NCBI GenBank assembly: GCA_902782705.1
Contig: CACZOL010000119.1
Coordinates: 1-9,582 of the forward strand
DNA: 9,582 bases
Direction: 5' to 3'
Source of the DNA: an uncultured Selenomonadaceae bacterium
Lineage (GTDB): Bacteria; Bacillota; Negativicutes; Selenomonadales; Selenomonadaceae
Position 1 is the first letter of the stretch. Each line of letters starts with the position of its first letter. The notes beneath the pieces are model-generated. The model ran no database searches. It was not told the origin of the DNA and was given only the letters and a program-made list of their open reading frames with translations. The position numbers and the translations under genes were made by a program. This document shows positions 1-6,738 of this stretch, piece by piece.

Positions 1-10
1 GACCATATTT

Positions 11-87
11 GCACCCGTAGCTCAGCTGGATAGAGCATCGGTCTTCTAAACCGAGGGTCGCGCGTTCGAATCGCGCCGGGCGCACCA
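11..87 (+). tRNA. tRNA-Arg, anticodon UCU
   Basis: This is a complete cloverleaf with an encoded CCA end. The acceptor arm is 11-17 with 77-83. The D arm is GCTC 20-23 with GAGC 33-36. The anticodon stem TCGGT 38-42 pairs with ACCGA 50-54, and the loop CTTCTAA holds anticodon TCT at 45-47, which reads AGA. The T arm GCGCG 60-64 pairs with CGCGC 72-76 around TTCGAAT. The discriminator is A84 and CCA is 85-87. The D loop has an A at tRNA position 20 (base 30), a known arginine identity base in E. coli. One acceptor pair is broken: A13 faces C81 (tRNA position 3:70). Confidence 0.96.
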
Positions 88-97
88 ATCGTTCATC

Positions 98-145
98 AAG
101 GACTGCCGCAAGAAGAAGTTTTCTTCCTGCGGCAGTCCTTTTTTG
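98..145 (+). terminator. Intrinsic terminator of tRNA-Arg
   Basis: Bases 98-110 (AAGGACTGCCGCA) pair perfectly with 128-140. After one mismatch the stem continues as 112-117 with 121-126, closing on a three-base loop. The T run 139-144 follows. It lies about ten bases after the CCA end, so it most likely ends the tRNA transcript. Confidence 0.93.
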
Positions 146-220
146 TCATTCCTCCGAATTCCAGTCGTTTTTCCCGCTTTGATCTGCAAGTATTTCCTTT
201 CGACCCGTTTCCATATTCTA

Positions 221-253
221 CCCCCGTCTTCGTTGCGGGGGGCGTTTTTTTTT
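221..253 (+). terminator. Second intrinsic terminator, upstream of the LCP gene
   Basis: CCCCCG 221-226 pairs with CGGGGG 236-241 around a nine-base loop. After GCG, nine T residues follow (245-253). No gene lies between this and the tRNA terminator, so it probably insulates the LCP gene from leftover upstream transcription. Bases 146-220 between the two terminators hold nothing I can recognise. Confidence 0.8.
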
Positions 254-261
254 GTTATACT
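233..261 (+). promoter_or_regulatory. Candidate sigma-A type promoter for LCP/ABC-F
   Basis: TTGCGG (233-238) and TATACT (256-261) are separated by exactly 17 bases, which would start transcription near 268. The -35 hexamer overlaps the loop and 3' arm of the preceding terminator. A weaker alternative is TTGTTA 252-257 with GATACT 275-280, also 17 apart, but it would start inside or next to the Shine-Dalgarno region (282-293). The hexamers are only moderate matches. Confidence 0.4.
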
Positions 262-300
262 TATTTTTATGTATGATACTTAAGGAAAGAGGGAATCGGA

Positions 301-1659
301 ATGCGAAGGAAACGCAGCCGGAGAAGAAAGGCGCGGCGGCTGGTCGTTTTGGCGGTACTCGTTTTGCTTGTGCTCGGTCTTGGCGTGGGCGCGTGTAAGT
401 TGATTCCTTGGCCGTCTGCGGGCAAAGAGGACATTCCGCCCGATATGCTCGTGTCGGACAAGACGACGGAAATCATGGTCATGGGCGTCGATCCGCGGAC
501 CGACGATACGGGACGCAGCGATACGCTTTTCCTCGTCTCGCTGAACGAGTCGGCGAAACGCGCGTCGGTGCTTTCCATTCCGCGGGACACGCGCGTCGAG
601 ATGGAAAAGGGCGCGTACGAGAAGATCAATCACGCATACGCTTACGGCGGCCACGAATATACGCAGGCCATGCTGGAGCGGCTGCTGGCGACGCGCCTGG
701 ACGGATACGTATTGGTTGACATTCACGCGTTTGAGCGGATGATCGACGCGCTGGGCGGCGTCGATATCGACGTGGAAAAAAGTATGCATTACGAGGACCC
801 TTGGGATGAAGACGGCGGACTTGTCATCGATCTCGAGCCGGGCGAGCAGCATTTGGACGGTGCGGGCGCGATGCAGTATGTGCGATTCCGTGACGAGGAG
901 GGCGATCTTGGGCGGATTCGCCGTCAGCAGAAATTCTTGCAGGCGCTTCTTGCGCGGGTTGCGTCTTCGGAAGTGATCCCGCATATCCCGCAGCTTGTCC
1001 GCGAGATGGCGTCGGTGGTGGAGACAGACATGGAAGTCGGCGAAATGATTCGCATTGTGTCGATTTTACCGGACGTCAAAGGAAACGGCGTCGTTTCGGA
1101 AGTGCTGCCGGGCAAGCCCGCCTGGTGGCAGGAAACGAGCTATTGGCTGCCGGATATTTCCGCCGCGCGCAAGCTTTTCGCGCAGCAGACGGGGCTGGAT
1201 TATACGGCGGAGATGGACGCGCGGGCGGCGAAGGACGCGGAAGCGTACAGACAAGGTCTGCCGGCGGGACTGGCGGACGTCAACGGAACGATTCGTATAG
1301 CGTCGACGGCGGACGCGGATCAATCGGAACCGCAGCCGGTTAAGAAAGACGCGAAGCCGGCGGAAAAGGCGGACGGGAAACCGAAGAAACTCGCGCCGGA
1401 AAATATTCGCGTGCGCGTGCTGAACTGCAGCGGCATCAAGGGCGCGGCGGCGGCGTCCGCCGACGTGCTTCGGGAGCGCGGGTTCAATATCGACGACGAG
1501 GATGTGGGGAACGGCTCGACAAACGACAAGGAGGAAACGGTTTTGACCGTTCCGAAGGGCGCGGAATCGCTCTTTGACGAGCTTCCGTTCCCGTGCGTCG
1601 TCCGCGCCGGGGACAGCGACGCGGCGGTACTGGAAATAGGAAGGGATTACAAGCGATGA
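301..1659 (+). CDS. LCP (LytR-CpsA-Psr) family cell-envelope protein
   Basis: This 452-residue protein is a predicted membrane-anchored LCP enzyme. The family transfers undecaprenyl-linked glycopolymers onto peptidoglycan outside the membrane. Residues 1-13 are very basic and 14-31 are hydrophobic. The LCP domain spans about 54-220: GRSDT (71-75), SIPRDTRV (92-99), KINHAYAYGG (108-117), and RFRDEEGDLGRIRRQQ (195-210) carry the conserved Arg/Asp residues that bind the pyrophosphate lipid. A Lys/Pro/Ala-rich linker (about 338-366) leads to a LytR_C domain (about 368-447, IRVRVLNCSGIKGAA). ATG 301 follows AAGGAAAGAGGG at 282-293. The stop overlaps the next start (ATGA). Negativicutes lack classical teichoic acids, so the polymer transferred here is unknown. 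VGAC at 29-32 also resembles a lipobox. Confidence 0.93.
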   Translation: MRRKRSRRRKARRLVVLAVLVLLVLGLGVGACKLIPWPSAGKEDIPPDMLVSDKTTEIMVMGVDPRTDDTGRSDTLFLVSLNESAKRASVLSIPRDTRVEMEKGAYEKINHAYAYGGHEYTQAMLERLLATRLDGYVLVDIHAFERMIDALGGVDIDVEKSMHYEDPWDEDGGLVIDLEPGEQHLDGAGAMQYVRFRDEEGDLGRIRRQQKFLQALLARVASSEVIPHIPQLVREMASVVETDMEVGEMIRIVSILPDVKGNGVVSEVLPGKPAWWQETSYWLPDISAARKLFAQQTGLDYTAEMDARAAKDAEAYRQGLPAGLADVNGTIRIASTADADQSEPQPVKKDAKPAEKADGKPKKLAPENIRVRVLNCSGIKGAAAASADVLRERGFNIDDEDVGNGSTNDKEETVLTVPKGAESLFDELPFPCVVRAGDSDAAVLEIGRDYKR

Positions 1660-3599
1660 GCGAGCTTTTTGTCGGGGGATTGGCAAAGTCTTTCGGCGTG
1701 ACGGAGCTTTTCAGGGACGTCAGTTTCCGCGTGGCGAAAGGCGAACGCGCGGGGCTTGTCGGCGCGAACGGCGCGGGCAAGACGACGCTGATGCGGTGCA
1801 TTTTAGGCGAGGAGGAAACGGACGGCGGGACGGTGAAGCTCGACGCGGGGGACTCCGTCGGCTATGTGGAACAGCAGGCGTCCCTCGGCACGGGAACGCT
1901 GCACGAGGAATTTCGCGCCGCGTTCTCGGACATTTTGCGCCTCGGTGAAAAAAAGAAAGCGCTGGAGCATGAACTTTTGAAATCACGCGGCGACGCGGAC
2001 GAGGCGCTTTTGGACGAATACGGGCGCGTGGCGGAAAGGTTCGAGCGTCTGGAGGGTTACGACGTGGAGAGCCGGATTCGTCGCGTGGCGTTCGGGCTCG
2101 GTTTCACGGACGCCGACCTCGCGGGCGGCGTCGCACATCTTTCCGGCGGGCAGAAGACGCGCGTTTGTCTGGCGAAAGCGCTTCTCCGCGAGCCGGATTT
2201 TTTATTTCTCGACGAACCGACGAACCATCTCGACATTCGCATGATCGAGTGGCTGGAGGAATTCCTGCGCTCATATCGCGGCGGCGTGCTGCTGATTTCC
2301 CACGACCGCTTCTTCCTTGACCGCGTCGCGACGAAAATCATCGGGCTGGAGCACGGGACGGCTGCGGTCTACGAGGGAAACTACGAATATTACCGGAAAG
2401 TGCGCGATCAGCGCCGCGCGGCGCTTGAGGCGGCGTACGAAAAACAGCAGGAAAAGATCCGCGAGACGGAAGAATATATCCGCCGCTATCGTGCGGGGAT
2501 CAAAGCGAAGCAGGCACGGGGCAGGCAAAGCCAGCTCGACCGGATGGAGCGTATCGTATTGCCGCCGGAAAAGGCCCGGTTCAACTATTTCGCGTTTCAC
2601 CCGCCGTCGGAGTGCGCGGAGCGCGTCGTCGAAGTCGAGGACGCGTCGGCGGCTTTCGGCGGTCACGAAGTTTTTTCCCATGTCTCCATGCTCGTGCGGC
2701 GCGGCGACGGCGTCGCGATCGTGGGGGCGAACGGCGAGGGGAAGACAACGCTGCTCCGGCTCATCGTCGGCGAGCTGGAGCCCGCAGCGGGCCGCGTGAA
2801 GCTCGGCAGCCGCGTCAAGATCGGCTACTTCTCGCAGCAGCATGAAGGGCTGCACGCGGAGCGCACGGCGCTGGAGGAAATCCTCTACGAATTCGGTATG
2901 GACGAGGAGTCGGCGCGGGGGGCGCTCGGCGCGTTCCTGTTCCGAGGGGACGAGGCGGAGCGCGTGATCGGGGAAATGTCGGGCGGCGAGCAGTCGCGGC
3001 TCGCGTTTTTGAAGCTGATGCTGACCGGCGCGAACTTCCTCGTATTGGACGAACCGACCAACCATTTGGACATTCCGGCCAAAGAGGCGGTGGAGGACGC
3101 ACTGATGGCTTTCCCCGGCACTTTCGTCGTCGTCTCCCATGACCGCTATTTCTTGAACAAAGTCGCGAACGTGACGCTGGAGATGGAGAGAGGACGGCTT
3201 ACGCGCTACGACGGCGGCTACGACTACTACCGGGAGAAAAAAGAGGCCCTCTTAGCGCAGGACGAGACGGCTTCGCGCGAGACGAGGAAGCCGGAGAAGG
3301 CGCAGGCTGCCAAGGAAAAGCCGCGATCGGAAGAGAAGACGGAAAAAGAGAAGCGCGTCGCCGCACCGAACTTAAACAAAGTAAGCGATGAGAAACGCGA
3401 CGAGCTCTTGCGGCGCGCGGAGGCGGAAATTGCCATGGCGGAGGCGGAGCTGAAATTGCTGGAGCATGAGATGAACGATCCGGCCCTTCAGCAAAACCCG
3501 GAGGAGAGCCGACGCATCGCCGGGGAATACGCGGCGAAGGAAGCGGAAATCGAACGGCGATACGAGAAATGGAGCGCATTAATTGAGCCTTCCCCTTGA
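1656..3599 (+). CDS. ABC-F family ATPase (YdiF/Uup-like)
   Basis: This 647-residue soluble protein has two fused ABC ATPase domains and no membrane segment, which is the ABC-F plan. Known members act on the ribosome. Domain 1 has Walker A GANGAGKT (36-43), LSGGQ (162-166), Walker B with LDEPTNHLD (185-193) and SHDR (215-218). The charged linker, about 230-310, corresponds to the P-site tRNA interaction motif. Domain 2 has GANGEGKT (357-364), MSGGEQ (441-446), LDEPTNH (464-470) and SHDR (494-497). Both catalytic glutamates are present. A Lys/Glu-rich stretch (about 530-570) leads to a C-terminal coiled coil (about 577-645). I chose ATG 1656 over the in-frame upstream start at 1593 because AGGAAGGG (1638-1645) precedes it and homology begins there. 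It is translationally coupled to the LCP gene. Length fits B. subtilis YdiF. Which ABC-F subgroup it belongs to (housekeeping or antibiotic resistance) is not certain. Confidence 0.93.
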   Translation: MSELFVGGLAKSFGVTELFRDVSFRVAKGERAGLVGANGAGKTTLMRCILGEEETDGGTVKLDAGDSVGYVEQQASLGTGTLHEEFRAAFSDILRLGEKKKALEHELLKSRGDADEALLDEYGRVAERFERLEGYDVESRIRRVAFGLGFTDADLAGGVAHLSGGQKTRVCLAKALLREPDFLFLDEPTNHLDIRMIEWLEEFLRSYRGGVLLISHDRFFLDRVATKIIGLEHGTAAVYEGNYEYYRKVRDQRRAALEAAYEKQQEKIRETEEYIRRYRAGIKAKQARGRQSQLDRMERIVLPPEKARFNYFAFHPPSECAERVVEVEDASAAFGGHEVFSHVSMLVRRGDGVAIVGANGEGKTTLLRLIVGELEPAAGRVKLGSRVKIGYFSQQHEGLHAERTALEEILYEFGMDEESARGALGAFLFRGDEAERVIGEMSGGEQSRLAFLKLMLTGANFLVLDEPTNHLDIPAKEAVEDALMAFPGTFVVVSHDRYFLNKVANVTLEMERGRLTRYDGGYDYYREKKEALLAQDETASRETRKPEKAQAAKEKPRSEEKTEKEKRVAAPNLNKVSDEKRDELLRRAEAEIAMAEAELKLLEHEMNDPALQQNPEESRRIAGEYAAKEAEIERRYEKWSALIEPSP

Positions 3600-3608
3600 G
3601 GGGAAGGC
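3587..3608. repeat. Perfect palindrome over the ABC-F stop codon
   Basis: GCCTTCCCC (3587-3595) and GGGGAAGGC (3600-3608) form a perfect nine-pair stem with loop TTGA (3596-3599). The loop contains the ABC-F stop codon TGA (3597-3599). No T run follows (next bases AAGATACG), so it is not a normal intrinsic terminator. It may be a dispersed palindromic repeat or a 3' mRNA-stabilising hairpin. The recD2 Shine-Dalgarno lies ten bases downstream. Confidence 0.8.
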
Positions 3609-3632
3609 AAGATACGAAAGGAGGCGGAAGAA

Positions 3633-5792
3633 ATGGAAGAACTTACCGGCGTCGTGGACAGCGTGATCTTTGACAGCGGCGACGGCCGCTTTTCCGTGTT
3701 CCGCCTCACGCAGGAGGGGCGGACGGGGCGCGTCACGGCTACCGTATCGTCCGCCGCGCCCCTTGTCGGGCAGGAAGTCGAGCTGTCTGGCGATTGGGTG
3801 GAGCACCCGCGCTTCGGCATGCAATTTCGCGCCGCGCATATCCGCGTCGCCGCGCCGACCAGCGAACAGGGCGTGCTGCGATTCCTGTCGTCGGGCGCCG
3901 TACAGGGCGTCGGTCCGTCGACCGCGCGGCGCATCGTGGCCGAGTTCGGCGCGCAGGCGCTCGAAGTCATCGAAAACGAGCCGCATCGTCTGCTTTCGGT
4001 GGACGGCATCGGGAAAAAGACCGCGCAAAAAATTCACGCGTCGTATCATGAGCAGTCGGAGCTGAAAGAGATCATGCTCTGGCTCGAAATGCACGGCGTC
4101 TCGGGCGCTTACGGCGCGCGCATCTACAAGCAATACGGCTCTTTCGCGCTGGACGTGCTGGAGATGGACCCGTATCGCATGGCGCGGGAAGTTTCGGGCG
4201 TCGGTTTTCGCACGGCCGACACCTTGGCGATGGCGGCGGGCGCGGAGCCGGACAGCCCTTCCCGCATCGCGGCGGGCGTCCGCTTCCTGCTCGACGGCGT
4301 GGCGTCCTCCGGCCACTGCTGCCTGCCGGAGGAGCGGCTCGTGCGCGACACGGCGAGCCTGCTCGGCGTCGACCCGGCGCTCGTGCGTGAATCGGTGCGG
4401 GACGAGATCGAGGCGGGGCGTCTTTTTTATGAGACGGAGGGGGCGGAGACGCTGATTTATCCGCCCGCGCTTTACGCTGCGGAGACGCAGACGGCAGAGG
4501 CGCTCCGCTTCATCGCCGACCATGCGGAAGTCTTTCCCGTGGACGAGCCGGAAGAAATCGCGAAGTCGTGGGAGCGGGCCGACGGCGTCACCTTGTCTGA
4601 CGGGCAGCGCGACGCCGTGGCGGCGGCGCTTCGCTATGGCGTGTTCATCTTGACGGGCGGTCCCGGCACGGGCAAGACTACAGTCGTCCGCGGGATGATC
4701 GGCGTACTGGAACGGCTCGGCCTTTCCGTGCGTCTCGGCGCGCCGACGGGCCGGGCGGCGAAGCGTCTCGGCGAAGCGACGGGGCGCAAGGCGACGACCG
4801 TTCACCGCATGCTGGAGGCGCAGGCCGACGATACGGGGACGACCATATTCCAGCGCGACGAGGACACGCCCATCGAGGCGGACGTCGTGATCCTTGACGA
4901 AGTCTCGATGATGGACGTCGTGCTCATGCAGCATTTCCTCGCCGCCGTACCGCGCGGCTGTCACGTCATACTTGTCGGCGACGTGGATCAGCTCCCGTCT
5001 GTCGGCCCCGGCACGGTGCTCGCCGACATGCTGCGCTCGAACATGTTCCCCAGCGTGCGGCTCACCGATATTTTCCGGCAGGCGGGGGAGAGCCTGATCG
5101 TCAGGAACGCGCATGCCGTCAACGCGGGCCGTATGCCGGACTGCGCGGCGGGAAGCGCGTTCGAGTTTCGCGCCTGTGCCACGGAGGAGGAGACGGCGGC
5201 GGCCATTGTCGCGCTCTGCCGGGACGAGCTTCCCGCCTCGGGCGTCGATCCCATGCGCGACGTACAGGTGCTTTCCCCCATGCATCGCCTCGAATGCGGC
5301 ATCGACCGGCTGAACCGCCTCCTGCAGGACGCGCTGAACCCGCCCGAGACAGGCGGATTCGAAATCGCGGCGGGCGGCTTTTCTTACCGCGTCGGGGACA
5401 AAGTCATGCAGACGAAAAACGACTATGAAAAAGGCGTGTTCAACGGCGACGTCGGATTCGTCACGCGCGTCGGCGCGCAAGGGCTTGTCGTGCGCTATGG
5501 CGAAGAAAACGCGGTAGAATACAAGCGCGAGGAAATGAGCGAGCTGCAGCCCGCCTATGCGATGAGCGTACATAAGAGCCAGGGCAGCGAATATCCCGTG
5601 GTCGTCCTGCCTGTCGTGCTCGGGCATCGGGCCATGCTGCAGAGGAATCTGCTCTATACCGCAGTCACACGCGCGAAAGAACGGGTGATCCTGCTGGGCA
5701 ATCCCCGTGCCCTTGCCGTCGCCGTAGGAAACGACAGGACGCGCCGACGCTTTACCTTGCTCGCCGCCCGGCTTGCGGGGGCACTCGAATGA
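3633..5792 (+). CDS. recD2: RecD2-type ATP-dependent DNA helicase (SF1B)
   Basis: This 719-residue protein fits RecD2, a 5'-3' DNA helicase that works without RecB and RecC and is tied to repair and replication-fork tolerance in other Firmicutes and Deinococcus. The N-terminus (about 1-75) resembles the OB-like domain. Helix-hairpin-helix segments follow: GVGPSTARRI (92-101), GIGKKTAQKI (125-134), GVGFRTADTL (189-198). Helicase motifs are SDGQ (322-325), Walker A GGPGTGKTT (342-350), motif Ia PTGRAAKRL (371-379), Walker B ILDEVSMMD (420-428), motif III VGDVDQLPSVGPG (448-460), TDIFRQ (478-483), SVHKSQGSEYP (645-655) and LLYTAVTRAKERV (673-685). ATG 3633 has an ideal AAGGAGG at 3618-3624. The stop overlaps the comF start as ATGA, so the two are probably co-translated. 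All catalytic motifs look intact. Confidence 0.96.
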   Translation: MEELTGVVDSVIFDSGDGRFSVFRLTQEGRTGRVTATVSSAAPLVGQEVELSGDWVEHPRFGMQFRAAHIRVAAPTSEQGVLRFLSSGAVQGVGPSTARRIVAEFGAQALEVIENEPHRLLSVDGIGKKTAQKIHASYHEQSELKEIMLWLEMHGVSGAYGARIYKQYGSFALDVLEMDPYRMAREVSGVGFRTADTLAMAAGAEPDSPSRIAAGVRFLLDGVASSGHCCLPEERLVRDTASLLGVDPALVRESVRDEIEAGRLFYETEGAETLIYPPALYAAETQTAEALRFIADHAEVFPVDEPEEIAKSWERADGVTLSDGQRDAVAAALRYGVFILTGGPGTGKTTVVRGMIGVLERLGLSVRLGAPTGRAAKRLGEATGRKATTVHRMLEAQADDTGTTIFQRDEDTPIEADVVILDEVSMMDVVLMQHFLAAVPRGCHVILVGDVDQLPSVGPGTVLADMLRSNMFPSVRLTDIFRQAGESLIVRNAHAVNAGRMPDCAAGSAFEFRACATEEETAAAIVALCRDELPASGVDPMRDVQVLSPMHRLECGIDRLNRLLQDALNPPETGGFEIAAGGFSYRVGDKVMQTKNDYEKGVFNGDVGFVTRVGAQGLVVRYGEENAVEYKREEMSELQPAYAMSVHKSQGSEYPVVVLPVVLGHRAMLQRNLLYTAVTRAKERVILLGNPRALAVAVGNDRTRRRFTLLAARLAGALE

Positions 5793-6469
5793 GCGGCTGG
5801 CGGGATTTCTGCGCGCCGCTCTTGGATTTCCTGTTCCCGCCCCGCTGCCCCGCTTGCGGCGCTTACGTGGAGAAAAAGGGCGGCTGGTGCGCTCCGTGTC
5901 TTGCGTCTGCCGTCCGCGTGCGTCGGCTTCCGCTGGACGACGCGCAGCGCGGCGCGATCTCCGAGGCGTGGGCGCTGGGTCTCTATCACGGACCGCTGCG
6001 CGCGCTTTTGCTGCCGCTGAAATTCAAAAATCGACGGGACGGTCTCGATGCGCTGAAGACGTTTCTCGACGCGGCGGGCGAAAAATTGCCGCAGGCGGGG
6101 CGCGGGCAGGAACTCGTCGTGCCCGTGCCGCTTTTCGCCGCGAAAGAAAAAGCGCGCGGCGGCAACCAGACCGAGATGATCTTTCGCGATTGGCTGACCG
6201 CGCGGGGCTGGACATGGCGGCGCGCGCTGGTTCGCACGCGGGAGACGGAGCCGCAGTTCGGCCTGCCCGCGCCGCAGCGCATGGAAAATATTCGGGGCGC
6301 GTTCGCACCGGCGGACGACATTTCCCGCGAGGAAATGGCCGGCAAGACGATCCTGCTCGTCGACGATATTTTTACGACGGGCGCGACGCTTGCCGAGTGC
6401 GCGCGTACGCTTAAAGCCGCAGGCGCGGCGGAGGTTCGGGCGTTGGCGCTTTCCAGCGATCGCGTGTGA
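5789..6469 (+). CDS. ComF family protein (ComFC-like phosphoribosyltransferase fold)
   Basis: This 226-residue protein is homologous to ComFC, needed for natural transformation in Bacillus and relatives; its enzymatic activity is poorly defined. A zinc-binding knuckle at the N-terminus has Cys20, Cys23, Cys34 and Cys37 (CPAC and CAPC). The VPVPL segment (111-115), RGGNQ (123-127) and the block around LVRTRETEPQFGL (147-159) and NIRGAF (167-172) are family hallmarks. The PRPP loop is LLVDDIFTTGAT (189-200). ATG 5789 overlaps the recD2 stop. In Bacillus comFC follows the comFA helicase; here the helicase upstream is RecD2, and no comFA or comFB is seen. The last codon and stop (GTG TGA) lie inside a 36-bp repeat, so the C-terminal residue may come from that repeat. 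Confidence 0.93.
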   Translation: MSGWRDFCAPLLDFLFPPRCPACGAYVEKKGGWCAPCLASAVRVRRLPLDDAQRGAISEAWALGLYHGPLRALLLPLKFKNRRDGLDALKTFLDAAGEKLPQAGRGQELVVPVPLFAAKEKARGGNQTEMIFRDWLTARGWTWRRALVRTRETEPQFGLPAPQRMENIRGAFAPADDISREEMAGKTILLVDDIFTTGATLAECARTLKAAGAAEVRALALSSDRV

Positions 6470-6499
6470 TTTTCGGACATGCTTTTTGCAGACTTGCCG
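6464..6499. repeat. 36-bp direct repeat, copy 1
   Basis: It matches copy 2 (6618-6653) at 35 of 36 positions; the only difference is C6474 against T6628. It contains GGACATGCTTTTTGCAGAC and ends in TTGCCG. Its first six bases are the final comF codon and stop. The last seven bases, CTTGCCG, are also the left outer arm of the palindrome at 6493-6598. Confidence 0.93.
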
Positions 6500-6598
6500 G
6501 TTCTTTTTCCGTCATGCTGTGTCAAAGTGCTCTCGACGTAGTGAGCGACTACGACTTCGAGCACTTTTCCTTGCCTGACGAAAAAATACCTCGGCAAG
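6493..6598. repeat. Nested palindromic element between comF and yvyF
   Basis: Four stacked inverted arms are visible: CTTGCCG 6493-6499 with CGGCAAG 6592-6598; TTTTTCCGTCA 6504-6514 with TGACGAAAAAA 6576-6586 (one mismatch); AAAGTGCTC 6524-6532 with GAGCACTTT 6559-6567; and CGTAGT 6537-6542 with ACTACG 6548-6553 around loop GAGCG. The inner hairpin ends in four T residues, so it could act as a weak terminator after comF. No credible gene lies in it. The small open frames across it come from the repeat. Confidence 0.8.
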
Positions 6599-6617
6599 AT
6601 CGTAATTTGATCGATTT

Positions 6618-6653
6618 GTGTGATTTTTGGACATGCTTTTTGCAGACTTGCCG
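6618..6653. repeat. 36-bp direct repeat, copy 2
   Basis: This is the second copy of the repeat at 6464-6499, starting 154 bases after the first, in the same orientation. It lies just upstream of yvyF, and its terminal TTGCCG is the -35 candidate of the yvyF promoter. Confidence 0.93.
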
Positions 6654-6676
6654 AAAAAGGCATTTTGGTATAAAAT
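6648..6676 (+). promoter_or_regulatory. Candidate promoter of yvyF
   Basis: TTGCCG (6648-6653) and TAAAAT (6671-6676) are spaced by exactly 17 bases, as for a sigma-A promoter. Transcription would start near 6683, giving a leader of about 56 bases. The -35 hexamer is the end of repeat copy 2. I see no sigma-28 consensus here. Confidence 0.5.
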
Positions 6677-6725
6677 AATTGTGAATTTGATTTCTTCGGT
6701 ATGCAGCGACAAAGACACAGGACAC

Positions 6726-6730
6726 AGGAG
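6726..6730 (+). promoter_or_regulatory. Shine-Dalgarno site deciding the yvyF start
   Basis: AGGAG sits eight bases before ATG 6739. An in-frame GTG begins at 6730 inside this site and so cannot be served by it; ATG 6739 is the better start. A tandem GACACAG GACACAG (6714-6727) runs into it. Confidence 0.75.
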
Positions 6731-6738
6731 TGAGAACA

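Noticed and set aside
1593..1655. Upstream in-frame start for the ABC-F gene
   Set aside because: It would add 21 Arg/Gly-rich residues inside the LCP gene, lacks a ribosome site, and family homology begins at ATG 1656.
3579..5627. 682-codon open frame on the minus strand opposite recD2
   Set aside because: It mirrors the full-length recD2, which has all helicase motifs. The translation is Arg/His/Ala-rich with no recognisable domain, typical of an antisense frame in GC-rich DNA.
6493..6598. Insertion sequence or transposon
   Set aside because: No transposase frame is present and the element is only about 106 bases; it is at most a non-autonomous repeat.
6464..6653. CRISPR array
   Set aside because: There are only two repeat copies, the spacing is filled by a palindrome, and there are no cas genes.
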